Below, in pieces: positions 42,612 through 50,513 of a DNA stretch of 64,000 nt. The stretch comes from Streptomyces marincola (GTDB lineage Bacteria; Actinomycetota; Actinomycetes; Streptomycetales; Streptomycetaceae), in NCBI RefSeq assembly GCF_020410765.1, contig NZ_CP084541.1:1297001-1361000 (forward strand), given 5' to 3'. Both the position numbers and the translations under genes were made by a program. Within the stretch, counting starts at the first letter, position 1; each line of letters opens with the position of its first letter. Under the pieces are notes generated by a model. It did not search any database, was not told where the DNA came from, and saw nothing but the letters and a program-made list of their open reading frames with translations.

Positions 42612-43640
42612 GTGACCGCACGGCTAGCCGACATCGCAGCCCAGGCGGGGGTCAGCGAAGCGACCGTCAGCCGGGTGCTCAACGGCAAGCCGGGAGTCGC
42701 CTCCGGCACCCGCGAATCCGTCCTGGCGGCTCTCGACCTGCTCGGGTACGAGCGCCCGGCGCGCCTCCAGAAGCGCAGCGCCGGCCTCGTCGGGCTGATC
42801 ACGCCCGAGTTGGAGAACCCGATCTTCCCGGCGTTCGCGCAGGTCATCTGCCAGGCGCTGACCCGGCAGGGCTACACGCCCGTGCTCGCCACCCAGACCC
42901 CGGGCGGCTCGACCGAGGACGAGCTGACCGAGATGCTCGTGGAGCGCGGCGTCGCCGGCATCATCTTCATCTCGGGACTGCACGCGGACACCAGCGCCGA
43001 CATGGGGCGTTACGAGCGGCTGCGCGGGCACGGGGTGCCGTTCGTCCTCATCAACGGCTTCTCGCCCAAGGTGCGGGCGCCGTTCGTCTCGCCCGACGAC
43101 CGGGCCGCGATGCGGCTGGCCGTCACGCACCTCGGCTCCCTGGGGCACCGCAGGATCGGCCTGGCGCTCGGCCCCGCGCGGTTCGTCCCGGTGCGGCGCA
43201 AGATCGAGGGCTTCCTGCGCGCCATGGAGGACGAGGTGGCCACGCCGCCCGCCGCCGCGGAGCAGCTGGTCGAGCACTCCCTCTACACCCTGGAGGGCGG
43301 GCAGGCCGCCACCGTCGCGCTCCTCGACCGGGGCTGCACGGCTGTGATCTGCGCCAGCGACATGATGGCGCTCGGCGCGATCCGCGCGGCGCGGCAGCGC
43401 GGGCTCGCCGTGCCCGAGCACTGCTCGGTCATCGGGTTCGACGACTCGCCGCTGATCGCGTTCACCGATCCGCCGCTCACCACGATCCGCCAGCCGGTGC
43501 CCGCGATGGGCCAGGCCGCCGTCCGGGCGCTGCTCGAAGCGATCGGGGGCACGCCCGCGCCGCACAGCGAATTCGTGTTCATGCCCGAGCTGGTGGTGCG
43601 CGGCTCCACCGCGACCGCCCCCGTGATACAGCGCGCCTGA
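42612..43640 (+). CDS. malR: LacI-family maltose regulator MalR
   Basis: 342 aa. HTH LADIAAQAGVSEATVSRVLNG and a LacI effector domain. Divergent from malEFG, as in Streptomyces, where MalR represses the maltose operon until inducer appears. GTG 42612 is chosen: a -10-like TACAGT (42599-42604) lies 7 bases upstream and no ribosome site is seen, so the transcript may be leaderless. Highly similar to the LacI protein at 36.2 kb. Confidence 0.94.
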   Translation: MTARLADIAAQAGVSEATVSRVLNGKPGVASGTRESVLAALDLLGYERPARLQKRSAGLVGLITPELENPIFPAFAQVICQALTRQGYTPVLATQTPGGSTEDELTEMLVERGVAGIIFISGLHADTSADMGRYERLRGHGVPFVLINGFSPKVRAPFVSPDDRAAMRLAVTHLGSLGHRRIGLALGPARFVPVRRKIEGFLRAMEDEVATPPAAAEQLVEHSLYTLEGGQAATVALLDRGCTAVICASDMMALGAIRAARQRGLAVPEHCSVIGFDDSPLIAFTDPPLTTIRQPVPAMGQAAVRALLEAIGGTPAPHSEFVFMPELVVRGSTATAPVIQRA

Positions 43641-43804
43641 CCGCGCCCGCGCCCCCGCGCCCGGCCGGGCCGGAACCGCCGCCGTCCGGGGCCGTCCCCG
43701 GGGCCGGTCTCAGGGGCGTCTCCTCCACTCGGTGTATACACCGGTGCCAGGACCAGACCGGAGGATGATCGGACGGCGAACGGCCTCTGGCAGACTGTTG
43801 GCCC

Positions 43805-44677
43805 ATGGGGGCAACAAGCATCAGTCCGAAAGTTGAGCGAGTGGACCCGGCAGATCCCGTGACCGAGGACATCGAGGACCCTGCCGCCCCGGCCCCCAGG
43901 CGCCTGAGCACGCTGCGCGTCCCGAAGCGCCCCAGACTCTGGTTCGAACTGCTCCTCATCGCGCTCAGCTACGGCGTCTACTCGGTCATCCGCAACGCCG
44001 CGCCCACCCGCGTCGACAAGGCGCAGGAGAACGCCCGCTGGATCTGGGACGTCCAGGACGCGCTCGGGCTCGCGTTCGAACGCACGGTGAACCACGCCAT
44101 CGAGGGCGTGACGTGGCTCATCGTGACAATGAACTACTACTACGCCACGCTGCACTTCGTGGTGACCATCGCCGTGCTGGTCTGGCTGTTCCGCAGCCAC
44201 CCGGGGCGGTACGGCGCGACCCGGCTGGTGCTGTTCGCCACCACGGGCGTCGCGCTGCTCGGCTACTACTTCTACCCCCTCGCGCCGCCGCGGCTGATGG
44301 AGGGCATGGACTTCATCGACACCGCGAGCGTCCACAACACGTGGGGGTCGCTGTCCGCCGAGGGCAGCGCCATGGCCTCGGTGTCCAACCAGTACGCGGC
44401 CATGCCGTCCATGCACATCGGGTGGTCCCTGTGGTGCGGGATCACGATCTGCGTGCTCGCCGCGCCGCTGTGGCTGAAGGCGCTCGGCGTGCTCTACCCG
44501 GTGGTCACGCTGCTCGTGATCGTCGCGACCGCGAACCACTTCTGGCTGGACGCGGTCGGCGGCGTCCTGTGCGTCGCGTTCGGCTTCGCCGTGGCGCGCC
44601 TGTGGTACGGCAGGTCCTGCTTCCGGCTCCCGCGCCGCGTGGACGGGCCGGCGCCGGCCGGCCCCCGCGCCTCCTGA
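43805..44677 (+). CDS. PAP2-family membrane phosphatase/transferase
   Basis: 290 aa. Disordered N-terminus (1-45), then about six membrane segments. The PAP2 signature includes AAMPSMHIGWSLW and ANHFWLDAVGG, with conserved His residues. Family members remove or transfer phosphate on lipid substrates (Aur1/inositolphosphotransferase-like). It is convergent with the RiPP cluster and probably unrelated to it. Confidence 0.88.
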   Translation: MGATSISPKVERVDPADPVTEDIEDPAAPAPRRLSTLRVPKRPRLWFELLLIALSYGVYSVIRNAAPTRVDKAQENARWIWDVQDALGLAFERTVNHAIEGVTWLIVTMNYYYATLHFVVTIAVLVWLFRSHPGRYGATRLVLFATTGVALLGYYFYPLAPPRLMEGMDFIDTASVHNTWGSLSAEGSAMASVSNQYAAMPSMHIGWSLWCGITICVLAAPLWLKALGVLYPVVTLLVIVATANHFWLDAVGGVLCVAFGFAVARLWYGRSCFRLPRRVDGPAPAGPRAS

Positions 44678-44710
44678 CGGCCGCCGCCGCGCCCCCGGCC
44701 CGCCGCGGCG

Positions 44711-46492
44711 TCACGCGGGGGCGTCCTGCGGCCCGCGGCCGACGGGCAGCAGGTACTGGAGGGGCTGCGCCAGGTCGTCGAGGCCGAGCAGTTCGTGCGC
44801 CAGGTCGTCGCGGAATCCGCCGAGCGGCGTGGTCGCCAGGCCGAGCGCCGTGGCGGTCAGCAGCAGCGTCTGCGCCAGGTGGCCGGTCTCCAGCAGCCCG
44901 AGGCGCAGCGCGCGCAGCCCGTACCGCTGCCTGAGCCGGCCCAGGTCCACGTACAGGCCGAGGACGGCGGGAACGGCGTCGGGCACGATCGCGTCGGGGT
45001 CCTCCGGCGCGCGCGACAGGTAGGAGGAGAGCGAACGGACGTCGTCGAGCGCGGGCGCGGGCCCCACGCGCCGCAGGGCGCGCCGTTCGGGAACGCACTG
45101 GTAGGTGCCGGGCGCGAGGCCGTCGACCGACAGGGCCACGAGCCGGATGCCCGCGGTGTACAGGGCGCCCGCGCTCGGGTAGGGCCGGTGCCGCAGGAGC
45201 CCGCGCGTGCCGTCGGCGAGGCGCGGCGCGGAGGTGTGCCAGGAGGCGTGGGCCCGCCACAGCAGGGTCCCGAGGGTGGTCGCGGTCAACGGCCCCGTCA
45301 GCGCGCCGCGCACGGAGACCCGGCTCGCCAGCACCTCGCGCAGGGGCGTGTCGGGCAGCGGGCCGGCCGGCAGCGGCAGCAGGCCGGGCACCGGGGCGCC
45401 GCGTTCGCCGTCCGCGGCCTGCCGGTCGTCGGCTGCTCCCGCCGCGGGCGCCTGGGCCGGTGGGGGCGGGGGCAGCGGACGGGCCGCCGAGTCCTGCTCG
45501 CGGCCGATGTGGAACTTGCTGCGCTCCAGGTACCGCAGGTCGGGCGAGGCGTGCCCGCCGGGGAAGTAGGGGTCGCCGGCGTCCTCGCCCGCGGAGTCGA
45601 GCAGGGTGCGGGCGGCGAGCCGGCACACGGCCCGCTCCTCGTCCGGCGCGACGCCCAGCCGGTTCAGCAGCATGTGCAGCTGGGAAGCCCACACGCGGGG
45701 CCGCGCCCCGGCAGCGGGCCCGGCCCGCAGGGCCAGGTCGGCCGCGCGGACGCCGTCGTGCCAGTCCCGGGCGGCCTCGGGCCCGCCGCCCGCGCCCAGG
45801 GACTCCCACAGGGCCGCCGCGCGGCTGCCGAACGCCTCGCGCTGCGCCGCGTATACGTGGTTGACGCGCGCGTGCACGTGCCGGGGGGCGAGCAGGGGGA
45901 CGCCCTCGACCCACCGCCAGCCGGCCGCGTGCCCGCGCAGCCAGCGCGCCGCGGCGAGCCGGTCCATGCCGCAGGCCAGGGCCGTGGCGTGGGCGAGGTC
46001 GATCGCGGCGGCCAGGCGCGCGCTGCCGCGCGGCGCCGAGGCGACGGCCCGCACGGCGACGCGGCTCGACAGCGCGAACACCTCCTCGGCCACCGGCAGG
46101 GCCGCCGGGCCGCCGTACCGGTCGGTCTCCGGCTCGTAGGGAACGGCGCGCACCTCTCCGTGCCGGCCCGTCCCGTCCGCCGCGCGCGGCCCGCCGTCCG
46201 CCGCGGCGGGCCGCCGCGCCGCCATCCGCGACAGGGCACCCGGCAGGCCGGCCGCCGCGTCCTGCGCCGGGTCCCGCACGCGGACGCGCAGGTGGGGCCC
46301 GCCCTCGTCGTACCGGATGAAGAACCAGGCCGAGGCGTCGCCCCGGGCGACGAGCCCGTCGAGGTGCGGTGCGAGGTCCTCGTGCAGCAGCGCGTCGGTC
46401 TCCTCGGGCGCGCACCGCAGGAAGCAGTGCAGGCTGAGCCAGGTGCCGGCGGCGGCGTTCCGCGCGGGCGTCGCATCGGCTGATTCGGTCAC
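44711..46492 (-). CDS. Fused glutamate-elimination (LanB C-terminal type) and azoline dehydrogenase
   Basis: 593 aa from GTG 46492. Residues 15-320 form a thiopeptide-type SpaB_C/lant_dehydr_C domain (WLSLHCFLRCAPEETDALL, WFFIRYDEGGPHLRVRVR), which removes glutamate from glutamylated Ser/Thr to give dehydroamino acids. A Pro-rich linker follows, then a SagB-type FMN dehydrogenase (LREVLASRVSVRGALTG, RHRPYPSAGALYTAGI, LGLLETGHLAQTLLL) that oxidises azolines to azoles. This fusion is the architecture of LazF in the lactazole pathway. Last gene of the RiPP operon, 74 bases after the YcaO gene. Confidence 0.88.
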   Translation of the reverse strand: MTESADATPARNAAAGTWLSLHCFLRCAPEETDALLHEDLAPHLDGLVARGDASAWFFIRYDEGGPHLRVRVRDPAQDAAAGLPGALSRMAARRPAAADGGPRAADGTGRHGEVRAVPYEPETDRYGGPAALPVAEEVFALSSRVAVRAVASAPRGSARLAAAIDLAHATALACGMDRLAAARWLRGHAAGWRWVEGVPLLAPRHVHARVNHVYAAQREAFGSRAAALWESLGAGGGPEAARDWHDGVRAADLALRAGPAAGARPRVWASQLHMLLNRLGVAPDEERAVCRLAARTLLDSAGEDAGDPYFPGGHASPDLRYLERSKFHIGREQDSAARPLPPPPPAQAPAAGAADDRQAADGERGAPVPGLLPLPAGPLPDTPLREVLASRVSVRGALTGPLTATTLGTLLWRAHASWHTSAPRLADGTRGLLRHRPYPSAGALYTAGIRLVALSVDGLAPGTYQCVPERRALRRVGPAPALDDVRSLSSYLSRAPEDPDAIVPDAVPAVLGLYVDLGRLRQRYGLRALRLGLLETGHLAQTLLLTATALGLATTPLGGFRDDLAHELLGLDDLAQPLQYLLPVGRGPQDAPA

Positions 46493-46566
46493 GCGGTGTC
46501 CTCGGCGGCTCGGCGGTCGGCGGTCGGTGTCCCGGCGGTCGTGCGCCGGGGACTTCGGCGGGACGG

Positions 46567-48510
46567 TCAGGGGAACGGGTGCGGGTGGAGGGCGAGTTCG
46601 TCGTGGCGCGGCACGCGGTCGGCGCGGCCCAGCCGGTGCGGCACCTCAAGGAGGCGCGGCAGGCCGCGGGTGCGGCGGTTGACGTGTCCGAACGTCATGG
46701 GCAGGGTGCCCGGCACGATGACCTTGGCCGTGTGCAGCCCGAGCCGTTCGCGGGCCCCTGGCAGGTCCTGGGGCACGACGACCACCTCCAGGCCCAGCGC
46801 CGCCAGGCGGCCGACGGTCGCGTCCAGGAGCGCGGCGGCGCCCGCGACCGGCGCGGGCGCGCCGGGCCAGACCTCGCGCCAGTCGGCCTCGGGGCCGCCC
46901 GCGAACAGGAACTCGATCCGGGGCCGCGCCTCGGGCAGGGTGTGCAGGGCCACGTGGTCGGCGAGCGTGGTGACCAGCTCGGGCCGTTCCAGCATGGGCC
47001 GCAGCCGCGCCGGGTCGAACAGGTCGGGCTCGGCCGCGTGCCGGTGCGGGGCGTTGACCACGTTGGTCACCACCTCGGCGACGGCGGAGCGGATCGCGGC
47101 GCGCGGGTCGTGGTGCGCGCCCGCCGCGAGGAACGCCTGCGGCGCGGCGGCCGGCTCGCCCCGGTGCAGGGCGGCCACGAGCACGGCGGGCACGCCGAGG
47201 TCGTTGGTCGCGTCGAACACGGTCACCCGGTAGCCGGCGAGCGCGGCGCGGTCGACGAGGGCCAGCGTGTCCTGGTCCTCGGGCAGGGCGACGCGGCGCA
47301 GCGGGGTCCTGGCGTACCAGGCCATGAGGAACGCGTCGCGCTCGGCGACCTCGAAAAGACCGAACAGGGCGGCCTCCTGCGGGCTGTTGCCCAGGCCGCA
47401 GCCGTTGGAACTCTCGTACACCACGCGGGGCCCGCCGGGGGCCGGGTCCCAGTAGGCGACGTGCTCCGGTACCGCCACGGCCCGGTCGCGGGTGAGGGAC
47501 CAGCCGTGCACCCAGTCGAGTTCGAGGTCCGGCGTGTAGGGGACCGTGGCGGACGCGGGGTGGCCGTGGTGGGCCGGGTCGGGCAGGCCGAGCCGTTCCG
47601 GGTCGAGCGCGCGGTGCGGGCCGAGTTCCGCGAACGGGGCGCGCAGCACCGTCGCGTGGCCCGTGGGGGCCATGGAGGCGAGCCGTTCCGCCGCCTCGAA
47701 GAGCGCGACGCGCTCGCTGCTCGCGAAGTCCGCGGCGCGCCCGTAGCCGCCGTCGCGCAGGTGCCGCCCGTAGGTGACGTAGGCGCTGGTCAGGCTGTAG
47801 GCGGACTCCTCGGTGCGCAGGATCTGGTGCACGGGCCCGAAGCGCGCGTCGAGCAGTTCGCGCCGCAGCCCGGCGTTGTCCGTCCTCGCGTTCGGTGCGC
47901 GCAGCGTGGCCGGGTCGTGCGGCGGCCCCGGCCGGCGGCGCGCGGCCGGGCCGAAGGCCGCCTCGGCCACCTCGGGGCCCTCGGGCGGCAGCGGGCGGCA
48001 CACGCGGCAGCCGGCCGTGGGCCGGAAGGCGTGCGTCGTCCAGGTGCCGCGCGCGCTGTGCACGACGTGCACGGCGGCAGGCTCCTGGTCGTCGCCTGCG
48101 GGCGGGTGCGCGGTGTCGCCCGCCGCCGCGAGCAGGCCGGCGGCCAGGGTGGCGACGGCGTCGGTGAAGGCGGGCGAGGGCCGCCCGGCGAGCCGCAGTT
48201 GCTCGCTGTCCCAGGGCACGCGCCCCCCGATGGTCGCCAGGCGCTGGTACTCGCCGCAGGCGGCGCAGCCGCGCGCGCCGGGCCGCAGGACCGGCCCCAC
48301 GACGGTGAGGGCGCCGTCGCCGCGCACGGGGACCAGGGTGACCGGGTGGCGCAGCGCGTGGCGCGACAGGGCGGCGGCGGTGCCGAGCGACCACGCGTCG
48401 AGCACGACGACCGCCCGCCCCTCGGTGCGGGCGAGCGCGGCGTCCGCGTCCAGCGCGGTGACGCCGTGGCCGGCCAGGGCGCGCAGGAGCGGATCGGCGG
48501 CCGGGGTCAC
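46567..48510 (-). CDS. YcaO azoline-forming cyclodehydratase
   Basis: 647 aa from GTG 48510, overlapping the upstream stop (GTGA). N-terminal 230 residues have Cys pairs (GCAACGEYQ, GCRVCRPLP), as in TOMM/E1-type partners. The C-terminal YcaO domain has VYESSNGCGLGNSPQEAALF, GLFEVAERDAFLMAW (ATP/Mg site Glu residues) and EVVTNVVNAPH. It ends in HPHPFP, the proline-rich terminus of azoline-forming YcaO proteins. It converts Cys (and perhaps Ser/Thr) of the precursor to azolines with ATP. It plays the LazE role. Confidence 0.9.
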   Translation of the reverse strand: MTPAADPLLRALAGHGVTALDADAALARTEGRAVVVLDAWSLGTAAALSRHALRHPVTLVPVRGDGALTVVGPVLRPGARGCAACGEYQRLATIGGRVPWDSEQLRLAGRPSPAFTDAVATLAAGLLAAAGDTAHPPAGDDQEPAAVHVVHSARGTWTTHAFRPTAGCRVCRPLPPEGPEVAEAAFGPAARRRPGPPHDPATLRAPNARTDNAGLRRELLDARFGPVHQILRTEESAYSLTSAYVTYGRHLRDGGYGRAADFASSERVALFEAAERLASMAPTGHATVLRAPFAELGPHRALDPERLGLPDPAHHGHPASATVPYTPDLELDWVHGWSLTRDRAVAVPEHVAYWDPAPGGPRVVYESSNGCGLGNSPQEAALFGLFEVAERDAFLMAWYARTPLRRVALPEDQDTLALVDRAALAGYRVTVFDATNDLGVPAVLVAALHRGEPAAAPQAFLAAGAHHDPRAAIRSAVAEVVTNVVNAPHRHAAEPDLFDPARLRPMLERPELVTTLADHVALHTLPEARPRIEFLFAGGPEADWREVWPGAPAPVAGAAALLDATVGRLAALGLEVVVVPQDLPGARERLGLHTAKVIVPGTLPMTFGHVNRRTRGLPRLLEVPHRLGRADRVPRHDELALHPHPFP

Positions 48511-50513
48511 CGGGCGCCCTCCGCCGCCGGCACGCCGACGGGCGCGAGGTCGTGGCGTGCGCCGGGGGCCGGGTCGAGGGCCAGGACCGTCAGGCCCGAC
48601 GCGTGCAACGCGGTCCACAGCTCGTGCTCGGGGCCGTCGGCCGGGTGCCGGGGAGCCCAGGGGGCCAGGCGCGGCGCGGCCGACGCGGCGAGCGCGGCCT
48701 GGAGGGCCGCCTCGCGGTCGGCCACCTCCGCGAGCCACCCGCTCGTCCAGCCCCGGTCCTCCCACGGCGCCCGGTCCCCGGTCGCGGCGAGCGGCGCGAG
48801 CGCGCCGCTGGGCAGGGCCAGGTGCGTCGCGTCCGCGGCCCGGTCACGGGCCTGGACGCGGACGGCGGCCGAGAGCGCCGCGAAGGCGACGGCGTCGGCC
48901 GCGGTCGCCTCGACGGCGGTGCCGAGCGGCCGGCCCGACCCGGGCGGCGGGGCGGGGGCGCGGGTGACGGGGGTGGCGGAAGTGACGGAAGTGGCGCGCA
49001 CCACCGCGCGGAACGCGCCGGTGGAGCCGACCCGCCACAGGCCCAGCTCCGCGCGCGCCCCGAGCCTGCGGACCAGGACCGACCACCAGTGCCCGGCCTG
49101 GGGGTCCTCGGCCACGCACGGGCGCCAGTCGACCGGCGCCCCGCCGCCTTCCCCCTCGGCCGGGGCGTGCCGCGCCGCGTCCTCGCGCCCGACCGCGTCC
49201 TCGTGTCCGGCGGCGCGGCGCAGCGCGCGGCCCCGGGCGTGCCCGGGGTTCAGGCCCACGACGATGCCGGCCCGCTCGCCGCCGAGCCGCGACTCCGCGG
49301 CCCGGCACAGCGCTTCGAGGCGCGCCAGGTCGGGCCGCGCCGCGCCGGCGAGCAGGCGGCCGTGCGGCACGGCGCACGCGGCCAGCGCCACCGGCAGTTG
49401 GGGCAGAGCGCCGGGCGACGGCTCGTCCAGCACGCCGACGAGGGGGTCGCCGAGCACGGGCACCCGGGCCAGGGCCTCCGCGAGCGTGCGGGGCGCGGGG
49501 CCCGAGGGCGCGCGCTCACCGGCCGGCGGGGCCGGGCGCGGCCAGGTGCGGTACTCGCCGCGCAACGGCTCCTCCTCCGCGATCAGCACGGCGGGCAGCC
49601 AGGGCAGCAGGCGCGTGTCGCCCGCTTCCGCCGACGGGTCGCGCAGCCCGGCCGCCGCGCACAGCAGGCGCTGCGCCGCGCCTGCGGCCACCAGCGCCGT
49701 CAGGGCGGTTCCGGGCGGAACGCCGGTGTCCTGGACGTCCTGGATGTCCCGCTCCGCCAGCCGCGCGGCCAGCGCGCGGGCGTCGGCGCGGACCTGGGCC
49801 GGGCTGCCGACGGGGGTGACGAACCCGGTGCCGCCGCGCACGCCGGCCGCCACGGCCCGCACCTGCCGGCCGGTCGTGGCGGTCAGCAGCACCTGCCCCG
49901 CGGGCAGGTCGGGGCCGACCTCCTGAGCCGGGGCCGGGGCCCGGTCGGCGCCGCCGAGGGCGCGTTCGGCGGCGCGCGCGAGCGCGCCCGCCCGCTCGGC
50001 GGCGCGCACCTCGGTGTGCGTGCGGGCGAGGTGGGCGGCGGCGCGCCCTGGCCGGCCGGCGACCGTGTCGAGCCAGGGGGCGGCGGGCCCCGCCCCCGCG
50101 TGGGAGCGTGCGGTCAACAGGTCGTGCGCGCGCAGCTGTTCGATCAGGGTGACGAACGCGGCGCGCAGCGGCGAGCCGCGCGGGGTGTCGCGGGCGAGTG
50201 CCGTGCCGCCGTCCGTCGCCAGCGCGTGGTCCACGTGCCGCCAGAGGGCGGCGAGCGCCGGGCTGCCCTCCAGGGTGACGCTGGTGATCCAGCCCCTCAG
50301 GTGGACGCCGGACGCGAGCGCGGTCACCGCGACGCCGGGCCGCAGCCGCCATCGGGGCAGCTCGTCAAGCGCGTCGGGGGGCGCGGCGGCGGCGGACGCC
50401 AGGACCGCCCCGTCCGTCCCGGGGCCGTCCCCGCCCGTCGCCCGGCCGTCCGCGCGGGGGGCGTTCGCGGACCGCCCGGTGCGCCGCCCCGGCGGCGGGC
50501 CGCCGGCGTTCAC
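48507..50513 (-). CDS. Leader-binding RRE/E1-like partner protein (ocin-ThiF-like)
   Basis: 668 aa. The N-terminal 40 residues are disordered, then WRLRPGVAVTALASGVHLRGW opens a winged-helix RiPP-recognition-like domain. A degenerate E1/ThiF-like fold follows, and the rest is Ala/Arg-rich with low conservation. It lies between the LanB and YcaO genes with GTGA overlaps at both ends. By position and domain it fills the LazD role: binding the precursor leader and presenting it to YcaO. The assignment rests mostly on gene context. Confidence 0.75.
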   Translation of the reverse strand: MNAGGPPPGRRTGRSANAPRADGRATGGDGPGTDGAVLASAAAAPPDALDELPRWRLRPGVAVTALASGVHLRGWITSVTLEGSPALAALWRHVDHALATDGGTALARDTPRGSPLRAAFVTLIEQLRAHDLLTARSHAGAGPAAPWLDTVAGRPGRAAAHLARTHTEVRAAERAGALARAAERALGGADRAPAPAQEVGPDLPAGQVLLTATTGRQVRAVAAGVRGGTGFVTPVGSPAQVRADARALAARLAERDIQDVQDTGVPPGTALTALVAAGAAQRLLCAAAGLRDPSAEAGDTRLLPWLPAVLIAEEEPLRGEYRTWPRPAPPAGERAPSGPAPRTLAEALARVPVLGDPLVGVLDEPSPGALPQLPVALAACAVPHGRLLAGAARPDLARLEALCRAAESRLGGERAGIVVGLNPGHARGRALRRAAGHEDAVGREDAARHAPAEGEGGGAPVDWRPCVAEDPQAGHWWSVLVRRLGARAELGLWRVGSTGAFRAVVRATSVTSATPVTRAPAPPPGSGRPLGTAVEATAADAVAFAALSAAVRVQARDRAADATHLALPSGALAPLAATGDRAPWEDRGWTSGWLAEVADREAALQAALAASAAPRLAPWAPRHPADGPEHELWTALHASGLTVLALDPAPGARHDLAPVGVPAAEGAR